Source: Desulfobacterales bacterium
Lineage (GTDB): Bacteria > Desulfobacterota > UBA8473
Length of the DNA: 64,000 nucleotides
Direction of reading: 5' to 3'
NCBI GenBank assembly: GCA_016209225.1
Contig: JACQWO010000015.1
Coordinates: 83,588 to 147,587, forward strand
Part shown: piece after piece, positions 54,076-63,881 of the stretch
How the letters are laid out: every line of letters starts with the position of its first letter
Position numbering within the stretch: position 1 is the first letter of the stretch
Notes under the pieces: generated by a model
Databases searched by the model: none
What the model was told of the DNA's origin: nothing
The model's input: only the letters and a program-made list of their open reading frames with translations
Made by a program: the position numbers and the translations under genes

Positions 54076-54714
54076 ATGGAAACAGTATCTTTAACGATTA
54101 ACGGGGAAAAGATAGTAACGGAAAAGGGAAAAAAGGTGCTATGGGCTGCCCTGGAAAATGGCATATTCATTCCTCATCTCTGTGCAATCGAAGAAAATCC
54201 TTCACCTTTTGGAAGTTGTAGACTCTGCTTTATTGAGATAGAAGGAAAAAAAGAGCCCGTGACGAGTTGCACTGAAGAGGTAACCGATGGGATGGTCGTA
54301 AATACAAGGACAGAGTCTGTATTGCGATTGGTACGAATGGGATTCGAATTGATCATGTCGAGACATCCGATAATATGCAAGGAGTGCCCGGCTAATAAGA
54401 AGTGCGCCCTTCAAGACATCTCCCGTGAGATGGGGTTTAAACTCAAACCTAAGAGGCTGCCCCAAATACTCCCTGACTTACCGGTAGACGACAGTCATTC
54501 TCTCTTTACCTATAACCCCAATCTATGTGTATTGTGCGGTCTCTGTGTCTATATCTGTAATGAAATTGTCAAAGAGGCGATCTTGGACTTTAACTTCCGA
54601 GGTTTTATAACCAAAGTAGGAACCTTCCAAAACAGACCCCTTGCCAAGGCTAAATGTAATTCCTGTTTAAAATGTGTAGCAGCATGTCCGGTAGGCGCTT
54701 TATCAAGGAAGTGA
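54076..54714 (+). CDS. NuoG N-terminal/HoxU-like iron-sulfur subunit
   Basis: 2Fe-2S ferredoxin-like IPHLCAIEENPSPFGSCRLC; CKECPANKKCALQ; CVLCGLCVYIC; CNSCLKCVAACPVGAL. Confidence 0.92.
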   Translation: METVSLTINGEKIVTEKGKKVLWAALENGIFIPHLCAIEENPSPFGSCRLCFIEIEGKKEPVTSCTEEVTDGMVVNTRTESVLRLVRMGFELIMSRHPIICKECPANKKCALQDISREMGFKLKPKRLPQILPDLPVDDSHSLFTYNPNLCVLCGLCVYICNEIVKEAILDFNFRGFITKVGTFQNRPLAKAKCNSCLKCVAACPVGALSRK

Positions 54715-54717
54715 CTA

Positions 54718-55755
54718 ATGAGCTTGAATTCTGTGTATGAAAAGATAATAACTCACAGTGATTTTGATGGTATTGTAAGTGGAGCAATATGTTCAGTTGC
54801 CCTGGGTGTAAGAAAAATATATTTTGCAGGACCATCAACTATAACAAAATCCCTTATTCCAATATCTGAGAATGACATTGTCTGCGATCTTCCTTACCCA
54901 CTGTGCTGTGGTCTCTGGTTCGATCATCATGAGGGTAACCTTCAGGAACTCCATCACAGGAAAATTGATCCGGCAACTATAAAAGGGAGAGCTGGTGCAT
55001 CAAAAAGCTGTGCAAGAATAGTATTCGAGTATTTTTCAGAAAGGACAAGTCTCCCTGAATTCATAGAGGATGCTGTAAAGGAAGCTGACATCATTGATAG
55101 CTTTGAATACAGATCGATAGAAGATTGGAGAAAGGAGTCACCAGGAAAGATAATTGATAACTCATTGAATATAAAAGAGTCATCAAGGCATGCAATGGAC
55201 TCGTACATGAGGGCGATACTCTTTCTTCTTACAGAGAGGTCAATTGAAGAGGTTGCCAATACACCGAAGGTAAGAGAGAGGTTCGAGAAGTATAAAAGAG
55301 AAGAGGAAGGTATGCTGAGGATAATAAAGGAGAGTTCAACCTTTATGCCAACTGATCAAGATTGTGAGATTGTTCTGCTTGATCTTACAAAATACAGCAG
55401 AAGGACATCACTCATAAAGAATCTTGCCTATCTTGTTTACCCTGATGCATTGGCTGTACTTCAAATATCAAACCTTTTTGAAAGAAATACAAAGAAAAAT
55501 GATCTCAGCTTTTCGATGTCGTTAAGTATAGCCTTAAAATCCACTGCTCATGGTAAAGATGTAGGAGAAATCATGAGAACACTGAACATAGGTGATGGCC
55601 ACAAAGGGGCAGGAGCAGGCACGGTACACAGTAAGTCAAAGCAGGAAATGCTTGAAAAGAAGGCATTGATAACAGAGAAAATCTTCAGACTATGGAAAAA
55701 CCAGTTGGACCAGGGTGTGCCTTTAATCCAAACCAATACCCCCCCAAGGATATGA
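54718..55755 (+). CDS. DHH-family phosphoesterase-like protein
   Basis: IITHSDFDGIVSGAICS; LWFDHHEGN; C-terminal GDGHKGAGAGTVHS. Confidence 0.82.
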   Translation: MSLNSVYEKIITHSDFDGIVSGAICSVALGVRKIYFAGPSTITKSLIPISENDIVCDLPYPLCCGLWFDHHEGNLQELHHRKIDPATIKGRAGASKSCARIVFEYFSERTSLPEFIEDAVKEADIIDSFEYRSIEDWRKESPGKIIDNSLNIKESSRHAMDSYMRAILFLLTERSIEEVANTPKVRERFEKYKREEEGMLRIIKESSTFMPTDQDCEIVLLDLTKYSRRTSLIKNLAYLVYPDALAVLQISNLFERNTKKNDLSFSMSLSIALKSTAHGKDVGEIMRTLNIGDGHKGAGAGTVHSKSKQEMLEKKALITEKIFRLWKNQLDQGVPLIQTNTPPRI

Positions 55756-55930
55756 ATAGTGTATACCATGTTCCATATTATAGTGAATGGCTTAAATAAG
55801 TTGATATTCAATGACTACTTTCTTTTGTCATTTACTAGATAAAACGGCTAAAATTTGTGTAACTGAACCATGGTATTGAACCTCCGTTTTTTGCTCCAAA
55901 GCTGCAACATTTCAAGTGTCTACTTTTCAA

Positions 55931-56072
55931 GTTTGATTGACTCGTAAAAAGTCTTAATTCCGTCACTCCGGCGTAAGCCGGAGTCCAGAACTCCTTGAAA
56001 TTACTGGATTCCGGCTTACGCCGGAATGACAAAATAGGGAAAACTCGACTTTTTACGAAGCCATCAAGTTTA
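55931..56072. repeat. MITE-like element family 2 enclosing two hairpins of a common dispersed repeat
   Basis: Ends GTTTGATTGACTCGTAAAAAGTC / GACTTTTTACGAAGCCATCAAGTTT; inner CCGTCACTCCGGCGTAAGCCGGAGTCCAG and CTGGATTCCGGCTTACGCCGGAATGAC. Confidence 0.75.
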
Positions 56073-56162
56073 GATTGCAGGAAAAATAAATAGTTGACAA
56101 TTTTACAAATAATGGAGAGAATGTCTTCGTATTTTTCCAATGATTTTTTAAGGAGGTGTTCT

Positions 56163-56624
56163 ATGGCTAAGCGTACCATTGAGGACTTGGAAGAGCTGAA
56201 AACAATGGTGGGACAGGAGATTGGTGTAAGTGACTGGATTAAAGTAACGCAGGAAAGGGTTAACACATTTGCCGAGGCGACCGGGGACCATCAGTGGATT
56301 CATGTAGACCCGGAACGGGCTAAGAAAGAATCACCCTATGGGGGACCAATTGCCCACGGGTATTTAACCATGAGTTTGGCCCCTTATTTTCTTCAGCAGA
56401 TTATGGAGATAAAAAAGAAGCGGATGGGGGTCAATTATGGGTTGAATAAGGTGCGTTTTCCTGCCCCTGTACCTGTTGGAGGTAAATTGCGGATGAAAGC
56501 CGAAGTGGCTGAAATTGAAGAGATCAAGGGAGGGATTCAGATTGTAATTAAGATGACCTTTGAGGTAGAAGGTCAGGAGAAGCCCTGTTGTATTGCCGAG
56601 GCCATCTATCGTTATTACAGCTGA
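56163..56624 (+). CDS. MaoC family dehydratase
   Basis: MVGQEIGVSDWIKVTQERVNTFAEATGDHQWIHVDPERAKKESPYGGPIAHGYLTMSL; AAGGAGGTG upstream. Confidence 0.93.
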   Translation: MAKRTIEDLEELKTMVGQEIGVSDWIKVTQERVNTFAEATGDHQWIHVDPERAKKESPYGGPIAHGYLTMSLAPYFLQQIMEIKKKRMGVNYGLNKVRFPAPVPVGGKLRMKAEVAEIEEIKGGIQIVIKMTFEVEGQEKPCCIAEAIYRYYS

Positions 56625-56667
56625 TTAACCCATTTTTTAAAAAAACAAATACGAAAGGAGAAAGACT

Positions 56668-57309
56668 ATGTATGTAAAAGACATTATGACAACGAATGTT
56701 GTCACTGTTCCCAGCACTACATCTATTGCGGATGCAAAGAGGATAATGCAGGCCCACAGGTTTCGCAGGTTACCAGTGGTAGACAAGGGAAAGCTGGTAG
56801 GCATGGTTACCGAGCACAGATTGGAGAGTGTTTCGCCTTCCAAGGCAACATCCCTTACCGTTTGGGAAATTGGTTATCTTCTTGAAAAGACGACCGTAAA
56901 AGAGATTATGGAAAAGCATTTAATCACAGTAAAACCTGAGATGACCGTTGAGGAGGCAATATCTCTATCCCAGGAGAACAAGGTAGGCGCCTTGATAGTG
57001 CTTGAGGATGGTAGGGTAGTGGGAATACTTACTACCAATGACGTCTTCTACAAGATTGTAAACAAGGTGTTGGGTATAGGTAGTCCAGGCTCTAGGATCG
57101 AAGTCAGCCAGGCAGGAGAGGGGAAAGCCCTGGAAGAAGTGATTTCTTGCATCAATAAGCACGGGCTTCGGATCATAACACTTCATGTTATTACTCCGCC
57201 TGAAAAGGGGAAGAATGACCTTGTCATTCATGTAGATAGTGAAGATGCCGGCAAGGTTGTTGATGAGTTGAGGGGGAAAGGTTATGAGGTAACCTTGAGG
57301 AAAAGATAG
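56668..57309 (+). CDS. CBS-domain pair protein with ACT-like C-terminus
   Basis: VKDIMTTNVVTVPSTTSIADAKRIM; VKEIMEKHLITVKPEMTVEEAI; LRIITLHVITP...DLVIHVDSEDAGKVVDELRGKGYEV. Confidence 0.88.
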   Translation: MYVKDIMTTNVVTVPSTTSIADAKRIMQAHRFRRLPVVDKGKLVGMVTEHRLESVSPSKATSLTVWEIGYLLEKTTVKEIMEKHLITVKPEMTVEEAISLSQENKVGALIVLEDGRVVGILTTNDVFYKIVNKVLGIGSPGSRIEVSQAGEGKALEEVISCINKHGLRIITLHVITPPEKGKNDLVIHVDSEDAGKVVDELRGKGYEVTLRKR

Positions 57310-57377
57310 CCTATTATTTATCAAAGAAGTTCAGATAAACTCTGTTAAAGATGCCATCTCTAGCGGGGTAAAAAATG

Positions 57378-57413
57378 AAAGCGGACTATTGAATAAATAG
57401 TCCGCTTTTTTAT
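57378..57413 (+). terminator. Rho-independent terminator
   Basis: AAAGCGGACTATT-GAATA-AATAGTCCGCTTT followed by T-rich tract; 13-bp perfect stem. Confidence 0.93.
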
Positions 57414-57664
57414 TTATACTTATATATTTCTACCTATATACAGTGTCAATAACAACCCTGGATGGCTACATTCCCAAGTTCAATATTAGCACTATATGTT
57501 GTGGTATAAATATAACTGTATACATTTTGTTGTATTTTTTTCCTTTACAAGGGGTAAAATTAATGCTAAACTAATCAAAAATTTTGTAGGTAAATTCAGA
57601 TGTTAGTTAATTAACTGGCTGTAGGTAATTTAATTGTAGAGGAATTTCCTTTTTGGACGCAGAT

Positions 57665-57677
57665 GGACGCAGATTTT
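57665..57677 (+). repeat. Left 13-bp inverted repeat flanking RM cassette
   Basis: GGACGCAGATTTT; inverse AAAATCTGCGTCC at 60207-60219. Confidence 0.8.
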
Positions 57678-57712
57678 AGAGATTTTAAATAGAAAAGGTT
57701 ATAGGCACATAG

Positions 57713-59153
57713 ATGACACAACAGGCAGCAAAATCAGCAACAATGAAGAGATTGAACAATGAAAGTGCTGCGCCTGTCGTATCTGAAGCAATTACTTACG
57801 TAGAGAAGTTGAATAGTGAAGCCGAAGCACGATGGGCAGACAAACTGCGGGTTGACAACTCGCTCACTCGCGCAATGGTGAGTTTTCAAGCTAACAAGGG
57901 CGAGTCCTTCTATCGTTGGTTCAAGTATAAGGAAGCCTTCTCTGTTGGTCTTATTGAGCACTTATTGGAGAGGCACCGTGCTCGATCCATTTTCAGGAAT
58001 CGGGACGGCTTTGTTTGCGGCAGGTGGTCTGGGGATGAAGGCCGAGGGCATCGAACTGCTTCCGATAGGCCAAACCGTTATTACAACTAAGCAATTAATT
58101 GATTGGGAAATAAAGGATGTGGATGTTGAGCAGCTTGTCTATTGGAGAGATAAACATCCTTGGGAAAATGGCAAGCTTGCCAAATCCATAAATGAACTCA
58201 GAATTACTCGTGGAGCTTATTCAGCAGAAACGCTTGATGCAATGGGACGATTTCTCGACGTATCCGAACAAGAGGGGCAGCGAGTAAAATCTGTTCTGCT
58301 GTTTGCCTTACTTTGCATTCTTGAAAGTATCAGTTACACGAGAAAAGACGGACAGTATTTGCGATGGGATTATCGTTCTGACCGACGCCAAGGCAAAAAG
58401 ATCTTCGACAAAGGTAAGATTTTGAGTTTTAACCAGGCAATCACAAGCAAACTTAACGAAATAGTTGTGGATTTGCGCTTTACTAACATGCCCATAGATT
58501 TATTCGGCACAATCCGTTCAAAGGCAGAGATTAAATTGCATAGTGGTTCATGTCTCAATATCCTGCCGAATCTCAAGCATCAGTCCTACGATGGCTTAAT
58601 CACATCTCCGCCATACTGCAATCGCTACGACTATACGCGTACCTATGCGCTGGAACTTGCTCTCCTTGGTGTTGATGAGGAAGGGTTGGCCAAACTCAGG
58701 CAGGAGATGTTGAGTTGCACAGTTGAAAACCGGGCAAAAGATCTTTTGGCGATGAATCCGGAATGGAAGGCCGCCGTCACTGCTGCTGACCAACACCCGC
58801 TACTCCAAAGCATCATTGCTTACTTGGATTTACAAAAAGAACTTGACTTACTCAATAATAACGGAATCCCACGTATGGTTCGCGGTTACTTCTATGAGAT
58901 GGCATGTGTCATTTTTGAGTCAGCGCGTGTATTAAAAAAGCATGCACCACTCATCATGGTAAACGACAATGTACGATACGCCGGTGCAAGCATCTCGGTG
59001 GACATCATTCTATCAGAGATTGCCGAGCATTTAGGTTTCAAGGCAGAGCAGATATTGGTACTGCCAAATGGCAAAGGAAATAGTAGCCAGCAAATGGGAA
59101 TACATGGGCGAGAGGCGTTGCGAAAATGCGTGTATGTCTGGCGAAAGGAATAA
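57713..59153 (+). pseudogene. DNA methyltransferase of the AvaI/BsoBI-like RM system, apparently frameshifted
   Basis: Frame 1 ...FYRWFKYKEAFSVGLIEHLLER, then frame 2 GTVLDPFSGIGTALFAAGGL...LITSPPYCNRYDYTRTYALE; break near 57970-57985. Confidence 0.8.
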
Positions 59154-59157
59154 CAAA

Positions 59158-60111
59158 ATGGCGAAACCATATCTTCAACACCTTACATCCGGCAAAAGCC
59201 TTGAGACAACCTACGAAGCTGTCCGCGCTGGATTTGTCGCTCTTGCGCTTGAAAAGAATCGGCGAGCTACACCCTTTGTAGCTCAGGCGCGAGCCTTGAA
59301 ATCAGCCGCCAGTAAAGCCAAGTCGCCTGCTGGTTTACTGAAGATTTCCGGCATTCAAGCCGCCTTACTTACGGCTGCCGGCGTGTCGGATAAGGCGACA
59401 AACCACTTGCAGGACTCAGATAAACGCGAAGCCGTTAACGGTCTCATCAAAAACTTCCTCGAACCTTCAGGGGTCAATTTTGTTGAGGAACTCGTCTTCC
59501 GTTTTCTCCTGACTCGCGGCGATACGCTTGGCGGTTCAATGCGAAATGTCGGTGGCTTTATGGCTCAAAAGAAACTCACACGGGCTATCATTGCCTACCT
59601 GAAAGTTGCAGGATATAAGTGCCAGTGGCTTCACAGTGAAACCAATACATGGGCGGAACTACCTGATGATGACGCTGACGTGGAATTGACGCTACGTGGC
59701 CTCTGTTGGAATACGTTAAAAGGCCCACGAACGCTCCTATATAATCTCACTGTCCCGTTTTTCCGAAACAATGTGGATTTGTCGCTGTTCAATTGCTCTG
59801 CTATAGACCTGACACGAGAAGTCATCAAAACGCCTTCGGCCTATATCGCTCTCGGTGAATTGAAGGGCGGCATTGACCCTGCGGGAGCCGATGAACATTG
59901 GAAAACTGCTCGAACAGCACTAAATCGAATTCATAAAGCATTTTTAAAGCTGAAGCTCAAACCACACACTTTCTTCATTGGAGCTGCCATTGAAACCAAA
60001 ACGGCAACGGAAATTTGGGATATGCTCAGGCGAGGTAGTTTGGAGAACGCCGCGAACCTTACAGACGAAGATCAAGTTGCTTCTGTTTCACAATGGCTTT
60101 GCTCACTTTGA
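59158..60111 (+). CDS. Type II restriction endonuclease, AvaI/BsoBI family
   Basis: [57 protein letters not shown]; family assigned from memory. Confidence 0.78.
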   Translation: MAKPYLQHLTSGKSLETTYEAVRAGFVALALEKNRRATPFVAQARALKSAASKAKSPAGLLKISGIQAALLTAAGVSDKATNHLQDSDKREAVNGLIKNFLEPSGVNFVEELVFRFLLTRGDTLGGSMRNVGGFMAQKKLTRAIIAYLKVAGYKCQWLHSETNTWAELPDDDADVELTLRGLCWNTLKGPRTLLYNLTVPFFRNNVDLSLFNCSAIDLTREVIKTPSAYIALGELKGGIDPAGADEHWKTARTALNRIHKAFLKLKLKPHTFFIGAAIETKTATEIWDMLRRGSLENAANLTDEDQVASVSQWLCSL

Positions 60112-60206
60112 GATAAAAGAAAAAGAATACAACATTAGCACTGAACCAGAACTTAAACGTAAGGCATTTGATAATTTGAGAAAATAGTTATCTGCGGGTA
60201 TCGGCG

Positions 60207-60219
60207 AAAATCTGCGTCC
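60207..60219 (-). repeat. Right 13-bp inverted repeat flanking RM cassette
   Basis: AAAATCTGCGTCC, exact inverse of 57665-57677. Confidence 0.8.
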
Positions 60220-60282
60220 TAATTAAATCCTTAGGTTGTAATAAGAGTTGAGGGGTTACCTGAAGAAGAAAGGCTTTTGGGT

Positions 60283-63200
60283 ATGAAGATAAAAGAGGTG
60301 GAGGTTTTGGGATTTAAATCCTTTGCTGAAAAAACAACCCTTTCCTTCCAGCCCGGTATTACAGCTATAGTTGGACCAAATGGTTGTGGAAAGAGCAATG
60401 TTATAGATGCCATACGGTGGGCTATGGGGGAACTTAGTGCCAAACAGCTCAGGGGAGCTTTAATGGAAGATGTCATTTTCAACGGAAGTGAAGGGATAAA
60501 ACCAACAGGAGTTGCAGAGGTTTCGTTGATCTTCTCAAACGATGACGGCATGGCCCCACCTGAATATCATGAGTTCAGCGAGATCCAGGTAACCAGACGT
60601 CTCTTTCGGTCAGGAGAAAGCGAATACTATATTAATAAGATTCCCTGTCGTCTCAAAGACGTTGCAGAGCTTTTTATGGACACGGGGCTGGGTACCAAGA
60701 CTTATTCTATGGTCGAGCAGGGAAAGGTCGAGATGATTTTGAATTCTAAGCCCCAGGACAGAAGATTTCTGATTGAAGAGGCAGCCGGTGTGACAAAATA
60801 TAAGAATAGAAAAAAAGAGGCGTTGAGTAAGATTGAATCTACAAAACAAAACCTGATAAGGTTGTCTGATATCATTGGAGAGATCAAAAGACAGATTAAT
60901 TCACTGAAACGACAGGCAAAAAAGGCGGAAAAGTATAACTCTATTAAAAAAGATATAAAAGAGGTAGAACTAACCCTGGCATTAGGAGATTACAGAGAGA
61001 TTTTAAGAGATAAGAAGGATAAAGAAGGCTTACTAGAGATATTAAAGGCTAAAGATGTTGAAATTTCCGCAAAAATACAGAGCAGCGAGAATCGAATTGA
61101 AGAAACTAAGATCAGATTGTTGGAAAAAGAAAAAGAGTTAATTGCTGTTCAAGAGAGGCTTCATAGCGCAGATAACTCTATCCAGAAGGATGAGAACATT
61201 ATAGAATACGGCGGTAAGGAGTTGGAGACCCTTAGGAAACAGCAGTCCCGCTTCGGAGAAGACACTAAAAAGCTTAAGTTCCAACTGGAAGGCACAGAAA
61301 AAGAGATTCAGGGGTTAGAGAAGAACGAAAAGGGTTTACAAGATGCCCTGGTCACTGAAGAATTTAATCTAACCGAGAGAGAAAGCCAGTTCAAAAAGCT
61401 GGAAGAGCATTACGAAGCTGCATTAGAAAGGATCGAAGCAGAGAAGACCGATCTTATTGATATACTGACTGATATAACACATATAAAAAATTCTATAACT
61501 AATTTGACAGATCAACAGGCAGGCTTCCTTCGAAGGGAGGAGAAGAGTAAGGAAGAGTTGAAAAACGCCGCAGGAATGATTGAAGAACTGGAAGATAAGG
61601 CATCTAAGTTAAAGAAAGAGTTGGATGAGTTAAGTAGGTTGAAAGGGGTATTAGAGGAAGAGAAGGAAAAGAGGCTTGAAGAGATAGACAATCTTAAGCT
61701 GACGGTGGAAGGGAAAGAAAAAACCCTGAATGATCTCAAAGAGGAACTGAACAGAAAAACTGCCCGATTGAACTCTTTAAAAGAGTTTCAGAAGAACCTT
61801 GAGGGATACCAGGAAGGGGTTCGTTCAATAATGCTTAAAAGTGGCGACAACAATTCAAAGAAGAATGGGATCTATGGAGTGGTAGCCGACATAATTGAAA
61901 CTGCGCCAAAATACGAGACAGCCCTGGAGTCCATTCTGGGAGAAAAGCTCCAGTACATTATTGTCAAAAGTCAAAATGAAGGTGTAGAGGCTATTGAGTA
62001 TTTGAAGGAACAGGCTGCCGGTAGAAGCAGTTTTATCCCTCTCAACCTCAGAGAGGAGAAAGGCTCTTTACCGGCTGTTTACTCTGCGGAGGCTGATTAT
62101 ACCCCTTTGGCAAGTGTAGTTAAAGCAAGAGAAGGTTTTTACAATATCGCCAATTACCTGTTGGCAAATGTACTGGTAGTAGAGGACTTTGATAGGGCTA
62201 TAAAATTATGGGAAAATAATGGCTACATAGGCACTTTGGTTACCCTGGATGGGGATGTAATAGACTCCTGTGGGGTTCTGACCGGTGGGAGTAAGTCTGC
62301 TGTTTCGAGTGGAGTGCTTCAAAAGAAGAGAGAAATTAGAGAATTGGAGCAGATAACAAAAAGTATAAGAGAAGAGTATAGTAGAGTTGAGAAGGAGTAT
62401 AAACAGATTGTTGAGGAGACATCCTTAATACAAAAGCGTATAGAAAAATTGAGCCATGAGTTATATACCGGGGACGTTAAGATTCTTGCCCTTAAAAATG
62501 AACAGACCCAGGCTTATTCAGAGTTAAACCGACTTAAGGAAAAGATAGAGATATTAAGTTTTGAGAGAGAGCAATTGCAGGTAGAGAAGGAAAAAACGAA
62601 GGTGGATCTTTCAGCAAAAGGAGAGAAGTTACAGGGTCTAAACGACTTGAAAGACGAAAAAGAAAGGCTGGTAGGCAGTCTGCAAGGGGAAGATAAGAAG
62701 ATAAAAGAAAAAATAGATGGGCTAAGAGCCGGTCTTACCAATTCAAAGATTACAATAAGCTCTGTTAAAGAAAGGCTGAAAGGCACATCTTCTAATATAA
62801 ACCGCTTAAGGAGTGTCAGAGAAGAATTTACCAAGGGTATTGAAGAGAAAAGAAGGGAAAGTGAAGAAAGCGAAAAGGAGTGTCTTAGAATCGCTAAAAA
62901 GATAGAAGATTCTCAAAACAGGCTTGATGGATTGCTTAAAATCCATAAAGATCTCCATGACTCTTTAAGCATAAAGAAGGCTGAAACAGAAGAAGATGCC
63001 GAGGATTTAAGAAAAGAAGATCGCGCATGTAAAACCTACCTGAAGGAGCAAGAAGATATCCATAGAAGGTTAAGTGATTTGAATCTTAAAATAGTTGAGA
63101 TAGAGCTCAACATCTCACATCTGAAAGACAGGGTAGAGGAAAAATACCGTATTAAATTAGAGTCTATGCCCAGCCTTCCTGTCAATAGGTTCTCTGGGGA

Positions 63201-63840
63201 AGAAGCAAAAGAAAGGCTTGCATATCTGAAAGAATCTCTGGAAAATATGGGTGAAGTAAATCTCTTGTCCATCGGTGAATACGAAGAATTGAAAGAAAGA
63301 TACGAGTTCTTGACAGGTCAACAGGATGACCTGAACCAGTCTTTGGAATCTCTTCAGAAGACCATAAGTAAAATCAATCGAGCAACAAGAAAGAGGTTTA
63401 ACGAGACCTTTCTGGCTGTCAATGGAAAGTTCAGGGAGATATTCCCTCGTCTCTTTGGGGGTGGTATGGGAGAACTTGTATTAACCGATGAAGATGATCT
63501 GTTAGAAACTGGAATAGAAATAGTTGCTCAGCCTCCTGGTAAGAAGCTCCAAAATATCAAACTCCTCTCCGGTGGAGAGAAGGCATTGGCAACTATCGCA
63601 TTGATCTTTTCTATGTTTGCCATAAAACCCAGCCCTTTTTGTCTTTTGGATGAAGTAGATGCTGCCCTGGACGATGTCAATATAGACAGATTCAATGAAC
63701 TGCTTTTAGAGACGTCTAAAAACTCCCAATTTATCCTTGTGACCCATAACAAACAGGCCATGGAGATAGTGGATACCCTTATAGGTGTGACCATGGAAAA
63801 TCCCGGGGTATCCAAACTGGTTTCAGTGAAAATGAACTAA
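60283..63840 (+). CDS. smc: Chromosome segregation protein SMC
   Basis: KIKEVEVLGFKSFAEKTTLSFQPGITAIVGPNGCGKSNVIDAIRWAMGE; long coiled coils; hinge; LLSGGEKALATIALIFSMF; CLLDEVDAALDD. Confidence 0.97.
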   Translation: MKIKEVEVLGFKSFAEKTTLSFQPGITAIVGPNGCGKSNVIDAIRWAMGELSAKQLRGALMEDVIFNGSEGIKPTGVAEVSLIFSNDDGMAPPEYHEFSEIQVTRRLFRSGESEYYINKIPCRLKDVAELFMDTGLGTKTYSMVEQGKVEMILNSKPQDRRFLIEEAAGVTKYKNRKKEALSKIESTKQNLIRLSDIIGEIKRQINSLKRQAKKAEKYNSIKKDIKEVELTLALGDYREILRDKKDKEGLLEILKAKDVEISAKIQSSENRIEETKIRLLEKEKELIAVQERLHSADNSIQKDENIIEYGGKELETLRKQQSRFGEDTKKLKFQLEGTEKEIQGLEKNEKGLQDALVTEEFNLTERESQFKKLEEHYEAALERIEAEKTDLIDILTDITHIKNSITNLTDQQAGFLRREEKSKEELKNAAGMIEELEDKASKLKKELDELSRLKGVLEEEKEKRLEEIDNLKLTVEGKEKTLNDLKEELNRKTARLNSLKEFQKNLEGYQEGVRSIMLKSGDNNSKKNGIYGVVADIIETAPKYETALESILGEKLQYIIVKSQNEGVEAIEYLKEQAAGRSSFIPLNLREEKGSLPAVYSAEADYTPLASVVKAREGFYNIANYLLANVLVVEDFDRAIKLWENNGYIGTLVTLDGDVIDSCGVLTGGSKSAVSSGVLQKKREIRELEQITKSIREEYSRVEKEYKQIVEETSLIQKRIEKLSHELYTGDVKILALKNEQTQAYSELNRLKEKIEILSFEREQLQVEKEKTKVDLSAKGEKLQGLNDLKDEKERLVGSLQGEDKKIKEKIDGLRAGLTNSKITISSVKERLKGTSSNINRLRSVREEFTKGIEEKRRESEESEKECLRIAKKIEDSQNRLDGLLKIHKDLHDSLSIKKAETEEDAEDLRKEDRACKTYLKEQEDIHRRLSDLNLKIVEIELNISHLKDRVEEKYRIKLESMPSLPVNRFSGEEAKERLAYLKESLENMGEVNLLSIGEYEELKERYEFLTGQQDDLNQSLESLQKTISKINRATRKRFNETFLAVNGKFREIFPRLFGGGMGELVLTDEDDLLETGIEIVAQPPGKKLQNIKLLSGGEKALATIALIFSMFAIKPSPFCLLDEVDAALDDVNIDRFNELLLETSKNSQFILVTHNKQAMEIVDTLIGVTMENPGVSKLVSVKMN

Positions 63841-63863
63841 ATCAATTGTTAATGCTCACTAAG

Positions 63864-63881
63864 TAGTTCCCCCTGAAAAAT
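63864..63881. repeat. MITE family 1 terminus only
   Basis: TAGTTCCCCCTGAAAAAT matches the left end of 21693 (TAGTTCACACTGAAAAAT). Confidence 0.5.

Noticed and set aside
55835-56266. 143-aa minus ORF containing SFRRKPESSNFKEFWTPAYAGVTEL
   Set aside because: This peptide is the translation of the common CCGGCTTACGCCGGA dispersed repeat inside the family 2 element; not a real gene.
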